From assembly GCF_016908415.1 (NCBI RefSeq), contig NZ_JAFBDW010000010.1, forward strand, positions 1-40,634: 40,634 nucleotides of DNA. The letters are read 5' to 3'. Positions 25,889 to 34,479 of this stretch are shown piece by piece. Positions within the stretch are counted from its first letter, which is position 1, and every line of letters begins with the position of its first letter. The stretch comes from Caldicoprobacter guelmensis. Its GTDB lineage: Bacteria > Bacillota > Clostridia > Caldicoprobacterales > Caldicoprobacteraceae. A program made the translations under genes and the position numbers. The notes under the pieces were generated by a model. That model saw only the letters and a program-made list of their open reading frames with translations, did not search any database and was not told the DNA's origin.

Positions 25889-26899
25889 TCATCTATATCT
25901 GACTCTAGGATCTACAAATGGATATAATATGTCAACAACTAAACATGCAGTCGCTACGGCAAAAACAGAAATAGTTATAATTCCCATCATTAAGTTAAAA
26001 TCAGCACTCGTTATTGCCCTATACAGCAACATTCCAATTCCTGGGTAAGAAAACATTATTTCTGTTATGAGCGATCCGCTAAAGATTGTTCCCATTGAGA
26101 GAGCTAAAGCAGTAACCTGAGGAAGCATAGCATTTTTCATCACATATCTAAACATTATTTCATTTTCCGTTAAACCTTTTACTTCGGCAAAAGAAACGAA
26201 TTCTTCCTCTCCAATATTTCTAGAAAGAGCATCCATACTCAAAAACCACCAACCAAATCCTACTATTATTAACGAAAGTGCAGGAAGGAAGGCAGTTTTC
26301 AGGACATCTTTTATAAAGATCCAACTAAATGATGGTTTAACTCCTATAGATGAACCACCAGCCGACATTGGGAAAATTGGAAAAATGTAACTTAAAAGAA
26401 GAATTAAAGTCAGAGCAACTATATAATAAGGAATAGGTCTTATAACCATTGCAATATCTTCCAATACTTTTGAATACCATCTATCTTTTCTAAAACCTGT
26501 TATAGCTCCTATTATATTTCCAAGAAACCATGAAATAATAGTCGTTAATGATAGGAGCCATATTGTCCAAGGCAGAGACTCCCTTATCAGTTGATTCACT
26601 GATGTTGGAAACATTGCGTATGAAGGTCCAAAATCTCCTCCCGCTAAAATTCTTTTCCAAAAGCTTATATATTGTTCAAATATACTCCCTTCCAAACCAA
26701 AAGTTTCTTTCAACGATTTTTGCATTGCTTCTAATGCAGTAGCATCCATATAACTTCCCTGAGCTGTTAATCTACCTATTAGTGCAGCCACAGGATCGAT
26801 AGGGGAGAATCGGGGAATAAGAAAAACAAAGGTCATGCTCACAAATATAACTACAAAATATGTTATTATCCTTGATATCAAGTACTTGGTAAAACGCAT
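25889..26899 (-). CDS. Opp/Dpp-type ABC transporter permease (DppB-like)
   Basis: Membrane subunit of 336 residues. It starts with a membrane segment (RIITYFVVIFVSMTFVFL) followed by the DppB hallmark PRFSPIDPVAAL. The C-terminal loop MLPQVTALALSMGTIFSGSL and the FSYPGIGMLLYRAI phrase are typical. ATG at 26899 follows AAAGGAGGAAG. A perfect hairpin (26917-26952) lies between it and the binding-protein gene upstream. Confidence 0.92.
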   Translation of the reverse strand: MRFTKYLISRIITYFVVIFVSMTFVFLIPRFSPIDPVAALIGRLTAQGSYMDATALEAMQKSLKETFGLEGSIFEQYISFWKRILAGGDFGPSYAMFPTSVNQLIRESLPWTIWLLSLTTIISWFLGNIIGAITGFRKDRWYSKVLEDIAMVIRPIPYYIVALTLILLLSYIFPIFPMSAGGSSIGVKPSFSWIFIKDVLKTAFLPALSLIIVGFGWWFLSMDALSRNIGEEEFVSFAEVKGLTENEIMFRYVMKNAMLPQVTALALSMGTIFSGSLITEIMFSYPGIGMLLYRAITSADFNLMMGIITISVFAVATACLVVDILYPFVDPRVRYR

Positions 26900-26916
26900 G
26901 CTCTTCCTCCTTTTAA

Positions 26917-26952
26917 TTTCACTGGGAATCCCTTAAGGGATTCCCAGTGAAA
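26917..26952 (-). terminator. perfect 18-bp-arm hairpin between binding-protein and permease genes
   Basis: TTTCACTGGGAATCCCTT (26917-26934) and AAGGGATTCCCAGTGAAA (26935-26952) are exact inverted copies with no spacer. No T-run follows on the minus strand, so it is more likely an mRNA stabiliser or partial attenuator than a full terminator. It would allow more binding protein than permease to be made, as in many ABC operons. Confidence 0.6.
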
Positions 26953-26969
26953 AATAACTATAACTCATT

Positions 26970-28874
26970 TTACTTTCTGCCCGTTGGTCTTAAATGCGGA
27001 AGTATAAGCTTAAAGTTACCCCACCACCACGTTGGAGCCATATATGGATCGTCAGCTGTTGGCCAACCTTCCCAATAATATGTGTCAACTGGAACAATCT
27101 TTGTTGTTCCAACAATTGGAGTAAATGGCTGTTCTTCAATAAGTATCTTAAGCATTTCTCTACCGATCTCTACAACTTCAGAATCTGTTGGTTGGTATTT
27201 TTCCATCTCATCAGCTAATCTACTATATTCATCATTTACCCATCTTTGAACATTGCTAGTTGCAACTTCGCCTATAGGTTTAACCCACCTCTTGTGGAAA
27301 CCATTACCTATACTTGCCCAGAAATCAGGAATAGCTCCACATCCAGGCCATCCTGTACTAACTTCAAAATCACCTGTTTGTTGCATGGTAGTAAACGCTG
27401 AAGCTTCTACCAACTGTGCATTAGCATCTATTCCAAACTTCCTCCATTGCTCCGCTACTATTAAGGCTATTCGTGTACTATCATTGAAAGCTCCATGACC
27501 AACTATGGTTATTCTCCACGGTTCACCGTTTGGTAAATACCATTTTCCATCTTTCTTTGTAAAACCTTGAGACTTCAACAATTTCTCAGCTTCTGCTGGA
27601 TCATACTTCCACCAACCATAACCAAATACCTTCTTTGCACCTTCAGGATCTGTTGATATATCGTACTTTTCAGCATACTCTTTTGCGGTTTTAACGGGTA
27701 TCTCAGGATCGAATGGTTTGTATCCATCAGGCAAGGTGAAGTTCCTTATCCAGGAATCAAGGGCATCAAAATATGGTTCTTTATAAACTGTCAATGGTGG
27801 TATATGATATGGTGAATATCTAACTGTTCCACCAAATCCTCTCTTGTTGACTTCCACTGCATCGATGGCAAGAATCAAAGCCCATCTTACTAATTTGTTG
27901 TCAAATGGTGATTTCGCACAGTTAAAGGTTATACCTTTTGCACAACCATCCTCAGGCCAACCCCATGGAAGATCTTTATACCATGCCATTGCATATTTGT
28001 TTCTTCTTTTAAGTGCATCCCATCCTTCCGGCGTTAAAGCCACAAGTTGATCAAGATTATGTTGTGCGGCAGCTATAACTCTTTTTTCCTCTGTGCCGTA
28101 TGTATAGTAAAGTATATATTTAGGAGTGGGTTCACCTATTGCTTTACCTACTCCACTTCTATCCCAATCTTTTCTCTTTTCATATAAGAACCAATAACCA
28201 CTTGGATCGTAATCTTTTAATACATAGGGTCCCGTAAATACCGGTGGATTATTTTCGAATTTTGCATAGTCATCTACTTTCTCCCAAATGTGTTTTGGAA
28301 CAACCTTGAATTGAGCACCCCATAGAATATTAGCAAATAATGTTATTAGTTTTGCATAAGGTCTTTTAAGCTCTATGTATACCGTATATTTATCCTCTGC
28401 TTTTGCTTCCTTTATTAAATCATGCCAGAAAGTGTAAATTGGTATTTCTTTTTTAGTAGCAAGCATCATAATTGTAAAAGCAACATCATCAGCCGTAAAC
28501 TCTACACCATCACTCCAATAAATACCCTGTTTTAACTTTATCCGCCATTTCGTATAATTGTTATCTAAGGCTTGTGGAAATCCTTCTGTCAATAATGGAA
28601 TCCATTCTCCTGTTGTAGGGTTGATTTCCCACATGTACTCTATTAATAGAGTGTGAAGTCCTGCGTCCCCACGCCACCCTGGAGCATATGGATTCCAAAG
28701 ATTTGGGTTTCCAACTCTTCCACCATCGATATCGCAGATCAAAGTTTCAGAACGTGGAACTCCTCCTGGTAATTGTGATTGCCCTCCAGGTAACCCCAAA
28801 ACAAAAACCACTATTAAACTTGCTAAAATTAAAACACTCACAAGCCCCAGCAAAAGAATCTTCTTTTTTCTCAT
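26970..28874 (-). CDS. extracellular solute-binding protein, family 5 (oligosaccharide/peptide type)
   Basis: High-affinity receptor of the Opp/Dpp-type importer, 634 residues. The N-terminus is a signal or anchor (KKKILLLGLVSVLILASLIV) without a lipobox cysteine. The family signature region is visible as WSDGVEFTADDVAFTIMML. Later phrases YILYYTYGTEEKRVIAA and AEKLLKSQGFTKKDGKWYLP are typical. The frame is open 65 codons further up, but ATG at 28874 has AAGGAGG nine bases upstream and a proper signal peptide, so it is the start. First gene of the mannoside operon. Size and relatives suggest a sugar rather than a peptide ligand (inference). Confidence 0.9.
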   Translation of the reverse strand: MRKKKILLLGLVSVLILASLIVVFVLGLPGGQSQLPGGVPRSETLICDIDGGRVGNPNLWNPYAPGWRGDAGLHTLLIEYMWEINPTTGEWIPLLTEGFPQALDNNYTKWRIKLKQGIYWSDGVEFTADDVAFTIMMLATKKEIPIYTFWHDLIKEAKAEDKYTVYIELKRPYAKLITLFANILWGAQFKVVPKHIWEKVDDYAKFENNPPVFTGPYVLKDYDPSGYWFLYEKRKDWDRSGVGKAIGEPTPKYILYYTYGTEEKRVIAAAQHNLDQLVALTPEGWDALKRRNKYAMAWYKDLPWGWPEDGCAKGITFNCAKSPFDNKLVRWALILAIDAVEVNKRGFGGTVRYSPYHIPPLTVYKEPYFDALDSWIRNFTLPDGYKPFDPEIPVKTAKEYAEKYDISTDPEGAKKVFGYGWWKYDPAEAEKLLKSQGFTKKDGKWYLPNGEPWRITIVGHGAFNDSTRIALIVAEQWRKFGIDANAQLVEASAFTTMQQTGDFEVSTGWPGCGAIPDFWASIGNGFHKRWVKPIGEVATSNVQRWVNDEYSRLADEMEKYQPTDSEVVEIGREMLKILIEEQPFTPIVGTTKIVPVDTYYWEGWPTADDPYMAPTWWWGNFKLILPHLRPTGRK

Positions 28875-29173
28875 AAAAAATTCCCTCCTTTCAAAGTAGT
28901 TAGGCTGTTCAAGGTCAGTGGTAAAAAATTTAAACACATCTATAGTCCTTAAAAAGAGAAGAATATCCCCTTTCACAAACATCTCAAAAGGAGATGTTCT
29001 CCTCCCTAAAAAATGTTCCCTCCTACCTCTCCTTGCTATTATTTTAACAACATTTTCCTCAACGGCCATGACAAGTAAATCAACAATCTCTTTCTGTCTC
29101 TTGGCAGAAATCTTTCAAAATTTCACACACTAAAAAATCATCACCAAAAGTTCTCTTTTAACTTCCACATTAT
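28875..29173 (-). promoter_or_regulatory. 5' untranslated region of the mannoside operon
   Basis: About 300 bases before the binding-protein gene, purine-rich on the minus strand, with several ribosome-site-like runs. One of these (near 29000) lies next to the small hairpin ACATCTC/GAGATGT (28979-28995). The stretch is open in the same frame as the gene, perhaps by chance. I could not place a convincing -10/-35 pair. Confidence 0.3.
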
Positions 29174-29201
29174 TTTATTGTAATAAATTTATTGTAATAA
29201 A
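29174..29201 (-). promoter_or_regulatory. two tandem 14-bp palindromic boxes, probable operators
   Basis: TTTATTGTAATAAA occurs twice with no spacer (29174-29187 and 29188-29201). Each copy is itself a palindrome, TTTATT/AATAAA around a 2-base centre. On the minus strand each contains TACAAT, a possible -10. The boxes lie about 300 bases upstream of the mannoside operon and suit a sugar-responsive repressor such as a ROK or LacI protein (inference). Confidence 0.5.
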
Positions 29202-29846
29202 AAATATATTATCACTCACCTGCCATTTTTCTTTCTATGAAGATGTTTGGAATCCTTCTCCTCTACATCATATAGAAAGTATCCACATTCCCAAATTTTA
29301 GAAACCTCTTTTTGTTTTTGAGATATTAAGTCAGGAGTTTGTCTGCCATACGAAAGACTTTCTCTATAACCTTCTTTCATACCTCAGGATTTATTAAATA
29401 TTCAACTTCATTTTAAAGAACTTTGTCTTTAGTGTTTGCAATACATTCCTCTCTTTCCATATACATATCCAGAGTCCAATTACATGTAGAACTGACGTAA
29501 CAATATATAGCCTTGTTTTATGAAATCCTTGACGTAACTAACTATTTTTAGTAGTTCTTATAAGACCTGTTGTATCGGCTACCTCACCTTGAGACATTTC
29601 TTCATTTATGAAAAGCTCTAACTGGAAGCTACTTTTAAAGAGGATTCTACTGGTATACCTCTGTGTAATAAATTAGGCTAATTTATTATTTTTACAATTT
29701 CTTTATTATTATTATCCTATAGTTAAACAAAAAAGTCAACTTCAGAAAAATTTTTATTTTTGACGATTATTATTCTCAGATTTCTTGTATTTGCATTTCT
29801 GATAAAATTACTTGCAAAATCATCACATATTATTACATTACCTAAG
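29202..29846. other. degenerate region upstream of the mannoside operon
   Basis: A/T-rich sequence with only short frames. On the minus strand 29538-29672 reads 44 residues without a start, including ELFINEEMSQGEVADTTGLI, which resembles a helix-turn-helix. A 54-codon frame with a poor ribosome site lies at 29216-29380. I interpret these as remains of decayed genes, possibly a regulator; no intact gene is visible. Confidence 0.35.
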
Positions 29847-29906
29847 TTTTGTGCAAACATCACTTAACAAATGGTTAAATAAGGAAACTCAACTAGACAT
29901 ACCTTG

Positions 29907-31169
29907 GCCTTGTTAACGCTTCTATTAACAGCTTAGCCAACTTGGTAAGTGGTGGTATTATCACATGTATCCCCTCCGCTGCCCTCTCCACAAAACCTTT
30001 AACTCTAGAGCATTTCTTCACTAAAGTCTTTACCCCCATCTCCCTAAGCTCGCTACCTTCTAGCTTTATCTCCTAAACCATGTAATAAGATTATGCGTCA
30101 TTGTCATTATCAACAAAAAAGTATAAATACCATAAAATTTGCTGGTCCTTAAGTTCTTTATCCCATACGTGTTCTTCGCCATCTTGAAAAATGCTTCTAT
30201 CGTTTGTCTCTCATTGTAAAAATGAAAAGCCTCCTCACATGATAACTTCTCCCTACTTATGTTGGTATAAAGCATCGTATATGTTAAATTTCCTTCTTTA
30301 TTCCTAAACCGCACCAGTATTACTCTCATCCTCCCCTTTTGAGGAAGTTCATATACCCACGCTCCCTCACTTACCCGTTTATACGCACTTTTAGGTACCT
30401 CCCTTGCAATATTGGCTGCTGTCCTCGGAGAATATCCCTTAACAATAAACTTGAGCCCTTTAATACTCATAAGCTTTTCTATGTTCTCTAAAGAACCATA
30501 TCCACTGTCCATCCTTATTATCAACTTCCCTTCTTTAAGGTGTTCTGTATATTATTTAGAGGTTATTGATGATAATAAGTCTTCCAATCTATTCTGACAG
30601 TGGGTATTCCCTGGGTCCAAATATAAGTCAACAATCTCCAAATGTTCCCCTGCAAAAGCTACCGATAGCTGATAACCTTCCTTACCTGCTTTATTGGGGA
30701 AATAACCCTTGCTGGCAAACTCATAGCTCTTCCCGCTTACACATAATCCAGATTGATCTATATCTATTGCTACTTCCTCTGGAGAATGTATAGAGTTACT
30801 GTGCTCCACAAACAGCTGGTTATGAATATCCCTAAGCTGGATTACACTTTCATCATCAGTACGAGTCAACAACCTGTTTATCTGCAACTGATCAGGAAAT
30901 CTCTCCATAGAAAGCATATTAGCAGCTAGACTTTCAGGACCTAATATTTCATTGATATCCTTGGTGTATTCGCATCCCATAATAATGGAAGCTACCAGAG
31001 TAAACAATTTTTGGGTTACGGTATAGCGAACCTCCTTCATCTTAAGTTTAAAAGTTTCAAAAGGCTTAAAAAAGCCGATATTGAGTGCAAACTGCAATAC
31101 TGAAGCCAGCCAAACAGAAACAGTTTCTTCGCTATTGCAATCAGTAGCTGAAAATGTTATTCTATCCAT
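29907..31169 (-). pseudogene. transposase (IS1380-like DDE), interrupted
   Basis: The N-terminal 205 codons (30552-31169) end at a TAA (30552-30554). Reading straight through that codon in the same frame gives YTEHLKEGKLIIRMDSGYG, so it is a nonsense mutation. A second lesion near 30070 shifts frame after HNLITWF; the other frame continues IKLEGSELREMGVKTLVKKC to a stop near 29907. Probable catalytic acids are in VAIDIDQSGL, IIRMDSGYG and RQTIEAFFKMAK. The N-terminal half contains the phrase LQINRLLTRTDDESV. The start codon is buried in an inverted repeat (31170-31238). Confidence 0.75.
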
Positions 31170-31238
31170 AGGGTAATACCACCTTTCTTTTGTTTTTTTG
31201 TGATAAATAACTATTTCGACAAAGGTGGCTATTACCCT
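31170..31238 (-). promoter_or_regulatory. inverted repeat covering the transposase ribosome site
   Basis: AGGGTAATACCACCTTT (31170-31186) pairs with AAAGGTGGCTATTACCCT (31221-31238) with one bulge. The inner arm contains the AAGGTGG ribosome site and abuts the ATG at 31169. On a read-through transcript the site would be hidden, a known way for insertion sequences to limit transposase (as in IS10 and IS50). Confidence 0.5.
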
Positions 31239-31334
31239 TTATGTAATTATTGGTATATCAGTTATTGGAATTTTTATACATTTTTATTGCTCTCGTTTGC
31301 ACAAAATTTTCGTACCTACATTGTATTTTTACAC

Positions 31335-31360
31335 GCTCTCGAAAAGTCCGAGAGCTTTAT
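31335..31360 (+). terminator. hairpin followed by T-rich tract, plus strand
   Basis: Stem GCTCTCG (31335-31341) with CGAGAGC (31349-31355), then TTTATTT. It lies between the IS1380-like element and the next transposase remnant and could stop plus-strand read-through. Confidence 0.4.
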
Positions 31361-31389
31361 TTATATGTATTTCAAGGCTCAGCCTTTGA

Positions 31390-32436
31390 GCTTCACCCCT
31401 TCAAAGAAAAAAAAGCAGGCTCCGTGAGCTCGATAAAGCTATCTCTAAGCTCTACCTACTCAACCTAGATAACCTGCTCCCAATAATAAAACCTCTTTAC
31501 ACTGACTTCAGGCGCCCAGCTAAAAATCAGCAGGGCATTATTCGCTCGTTGACACTTATGCTTGACCAACAAGAACATTCTATCACAAAATGGGCCAAAA
31601 AGGTACAACATGATCAACTTTTATTCGATATTTGTGGCTTCGATTCCGATAAAGCCCCTGGCGTCGGCTCCTACTATGACCTCCTCTGGCGCCTTTGGCT
31701 TGCTTCTCATAAAAAACTCCTAAAAAGAATACGCAATCTTCGCCCTTTCTCCCCTAAACCTAATAAAAGGTTTAAACCCAATCAAAAGCTGCCCAATAAA
31801 CACCCAGGTATCGTAAGAAAACTTGTAGATCGCACTATTAAATGCAAACTCCCTGACTTTAGACCCGAGAAAATCCTTCAAGAATTCCTCGCTCACTGCC
31901 TCGTCGATACCTCCGCACAAATGGGCCTCTTGGGTGATACTTCCAAACTATCTGTCGCCTTCGATGGCTCATCTTACAACTCTGGTGCAAGCCATTACGG
32001 CACCAAAGTCTGTGACTGCCAATCTAAAGGTATCTACAACTGTACCCGCAAAAGGCGCTTCTCTGACCCTGAGGCAACCTGGGGCTGGGATAGCTACCGC
32101 AACCAGTGGTTCTACGGTAGCACCCTATTCACTGTCACCGCTTCCGATAGCCCCTATGACCTCCCTATATACATGCGAATAGTCCAGGCCAACCGTCACG
32201 ATAGCGTTACTACCATCTTTGCCCTAAGGGACATCCATTCTATCTACCACAACCTCACCTTTAAACATTTTATCGCTGACGGCGCTATGGATAACTACCC
32301 AACTTATGACCTACTCAAACACTATAACATAATACCTTTCATAGCACTGGATTCCCGTACTAAACTTAAATTTGACTACCCTCATCCCGACATCCTTTGC
32401 TTTGATTACAAAGGAAGACCTATATGTCCTGTATGA
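31390..32436 (+). pseudogene. DDE transposase remnant, both ends lost
   Basis: The frame is open from just after a TGA at 31387, with no good start: ATG at 31549 is internal because similarity-like sequence (LRELDKAISKLYLLNLDNLL) precedes it. An A8 run at 31407-31414 probably marks a frameshift from an earlier N-terminus. The middle shows the first two catalytic regions, LSVAFDGSSYNSG and FIADGAMDNYPTYDLL. The frame stops at 32436 right after KGRPICPV, so the third catalytic residue and the C-terminus are missing. It is an IS4/IS1182-like group; I cannot name the exact family. Confidence 0.65.
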
Positions 32437-32982
32437 TGAGGTTTGCCATGACTACCTTTGCCGCAGTCAATATCCATCTTGATGCTTGGATTAAACATAC
32501 AAACTTTAGTTTTGTAGATACCTTTATCAAGGCAGCGTAGACAGCCTGGTTTACAACTTCTATAGCTTTTTCTAGAAGCTTTAAAAAATCCTATTTTTAA
32601 AGCTTAGGTTGTTATACCTTTTTTAGGTTATCCAGGCAATACCATATGAATTTTTCAAGGTACATTTCTTATATTTGCTGATGATATCTACAATTTTTGT
32701 CAAAATAACCCTTTTCCTATTTTCTTTTAATCTATTTTCTTTTAATTATTCTCATTCACTTTTTGAGAGTGTTTATCTTTATTAATAAGCAGTGGTTTTA
32801 AAACCGTCAAAAGTTCAACACAATGCGCTGCAGGCTTCGGTTGTGCGTAAACTTTTATTAATTCTAATATATCAATCATAGGTCTTACAAATACAAATAG
32901 ATCATTCTAATTTTTTGTTGTACAATCTTAAGAAAAAAGCATAGCTATAAAGATTTTGCCGCTGGTAATGATAGATATCTCA
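32437..32982. other. A/T-rich gap with hairpin and tandem repeat
   Basis: No gene is visible. It contains a perfect 12-base-arm hairpin AAGCTTTAAAAA (32576-32587) with TTTTTAAAGCTT (32594-32605), and a perfect tandem 15-base repeat CTATTTTCTTTTAAT (32717-32731 and 32732-32746). Confidence 0.5.
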
Positions 32983-33228
32983 TTATTCAAATACCTGAGA
33001 CACAAATTTACTGATAATACCTCTTTCCTGAAGCTGTTTATTGATAAACTGTACGGTGCCGCCACCTCTCGATCCCGTCTCCATAGCCGTCTCTCGCAAA
33101 ATCCGGGCAACTCTACCCACATTGAGTCCTTTCCCTTTTGCTGTTACTGTTATACTTTGAGGATTGAATCTCCGCAAATTCACAAAAAAATCATCAATAA
33201 CGTCTACCTTATCAAGAGCAGGGTTCAT
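32983..33228 (-). pseudogene. remnant of a PfkB-family sugar kinase (1-phosphofructokinase-like)
   Basis: Only 81 codons remain of a protein that is normally about 310. The product starts MNPALDKVDVIDDF and contains AKGKGLNVGRVARILRE and GGGTVQFINKQLQERGI, the N-terminal signature of 1-phosphofructokinase/tagatose-6-phosphate kinase. The usual first strand before NPALD is missing, because a stop lies just upstream. The ATP-binding and catalytic C-terminal GAGD region is absent. It is a decayed piece, probably cut by element activity to its left. Confidence 0.75.
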
Positions 33229-33302
33229 ATATAATTATCCAACTTCATCAAGAGTGACTAATTTCATTAAGAATCAAGGTTTTAAGACAGATTTTACATC
33301 TC

Positions 33303-34313
33303 TTATTCCCTTGCAGCCTCCGCCATAGCAATCACATTTTCCAAAGGAACATTCGACAATATAGCCTCGTGACTTGGGCTTATAATCAAATTAGGGCCTA
33401 AAAGTTCCCGAAGCCTTCGCACCTCATCCTTGATTTGTTGTGGCGTTGCTTTTATTAAAAGCTCCTGGGTGTCCACCCCTCCCACAAAGGCAATATGATT
33501 CTTGAATTCCCGAGCAAGGGTTTGGGTATCCATGTTGGCCGCTTTAGCCTGCAAAGGGTGCAGGGCATCCACTCCCGCATCAATAAGCAGTGGAATTATT
33601 TTGTATATAGAACCGCATGAATGCAATAATACCTTTTTATGGTGCTTTCTGGCTACATCAATAAGCTTTTTTAACCCCGGCAGAACAAATCGCTTGAAAG
33701 CTTCAGGTGAAATTAACAGGTCCAGCTGAGTGCCAAAATCATTGCCAAAAAAGAAAGTATCTACATCATTCCCAAGGACAGTAAAAAAACGCTCATTAGC
33801 TTCCGCCAGAAAATAGATAACATGATTTGTGACTGCCTCAACAACAGCCGGATAGGTATACATCTTTATAAAATAGTTTTCCATGCCGAAAAAAATCGGC
33901 AACAATATGGAAGAAAGGACTCCAAAAACCTGTAAAAACCACCTTATCCGAATACTTGCGCACTTCCTCCAAAACGTCCTGAAAATCCAGATAGTCAAGA
34001 TTGGTCCATGGAAACTTCTCAACCTCCTTAACGGACTCGCATTGAGCAAAGTATCCCCCTCACCATGGGCCTTTTTCCCACGCCCTCCATATATGTCAAA
34101 AATGGGCTTACCTTCGGGATGCTTATAAGCCCGATCTGCAATAACCCAACGGCAGTCGTCATGGAGATACTCAAAAAGTTCCTCTCTACTTGTCACACCT
34201 AGCTTTTCCAAATATAATTTTTCAGTATCGGGGTAGGGATTCCCCGTCCAGAAACCAACAGCCCCTTTAGACAGCTGGTTAAAAATACGGTTTATTTTTT
34301 CTCTTGAATTCAT
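33303..34313 (-). CDS. uroporphyrinogen decarboxylase (URO-D)-family protein with an internal out-of-frame segment
   Basis: Member of the URO-D/cobalamin-methyltransferase superfamily (TIM barrel), 336 codons. Recognisable parts are SREKINRIFNQ at the start, the HKKVLLHSCGSIYKIIPLLI strand-helix, GVDALHPLQ and HIAFVGGVDTQELL. Residues about 93-140 do not look like protein of this family. The next frame over the same bases reads ESVKEVEKFPWTNLDYLDF and then VVFTGFWSPFFHIVADFF, which fits well. So one base is missing near 34038 and one extra T sits in the T7 at 33889-33895. The result is an open but probably damaged gene. Relatives beside sugar transporters are common in clostridia, with unknown substrate. 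Confidence 0.75.
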   Translation of the reverse strand: MNSREKINRIFNQLSKGAVGFWTGNPYPDTEKLYLEKLGVTSREELFEYLHDDCRWVIADRAYKHPEGKPIFDIYGGRGKKAHGEGDTLLNASPLRRLRSFHGPILTIWIFRTFWRKCASIRIRWFLQVFGVLSSILLPIFFGMENYFIKMYTYPAVVEAVTNHVIYFLAEANERFFTVLGNDVDTFFFGNDFGTQLDLLISPEAFKRFVLPGLKKLIDVARKHHKKVLLHSCGSIYKIIPLLIDAGVDALHPLQAKAANMDTQTLAREFKNHIAFVGGVDTQELLIKATPQQIKDEVRRLRELLGPNLIISPSHEAILSNVPLENVIAMAEAARE

Positions 34314-34404
34314 GTTAATCCCTCCTTAATCCTCAACCACCACGCCCTATACCTCATTAGAATGTTCTAAATATAATGCAGCTTTTTTAAACGAACTATA
34401 AAAG

Positions 34405-34443
34405 AAGGCCGGGAGAGCCGTATTTGTTGTACACCCCGACCTT
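34405..34443 (-). terminator. terminator after the LplA-like binding-protein gene
   Basis: Stem of AAGGCCGGGAG (34405-34415) with CCCCGACCTT (34434-34443), with T-rich sequence on both sides (TTCTTTTAT on the minus side). It separates the importer operon from the URO-D-family gene. Confidence 0.65.
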
Positions 34444-34479
34444 TTTATATGTCAATTAAGTCTTGCTTAACCCTCAAGT

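Larger units (their letters stand above)
29847..31306 (-). mobile_element. IS1380-like insertion sequence, inactive
   Basis: About 1.46 kb with 12-base terminal inverted repeats TTTTGTGCAAAC (29847-29858) and GTTTGCACAAAA (31295-31306). The single transposase gene is interrupted. Family assignment rests on the protein's overall layout and is not certain. Confidence 0.6.

Noticed and set aside
28875..29069. 65-codon upstream extension of the family 5 binding protein
   Set aside because: The extension is highly charged and puts the signal peptide inside the protein; ATG at 28874 has a perfect ribosome site.
31250..31468. Plus-strand frame as a separate small gene before the transposase remnant
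   Set aside because: It overlaps the IS1380-like end and a hairpin; at most its last part is the shifted N-terminus of the remnant.
32412..32530. Minus-strand frame with GKGSHGKPHHTGH, resembling a toxin or secreted-domain end
   Set aside because: It overlaps the transposase remnant on the other strand, has no start or ribosome site and is too short to assign.
32717..32746. CRISPR-like repeat
   Set aside because: Only two abutting 15-base copies without spacers and no cas genes.
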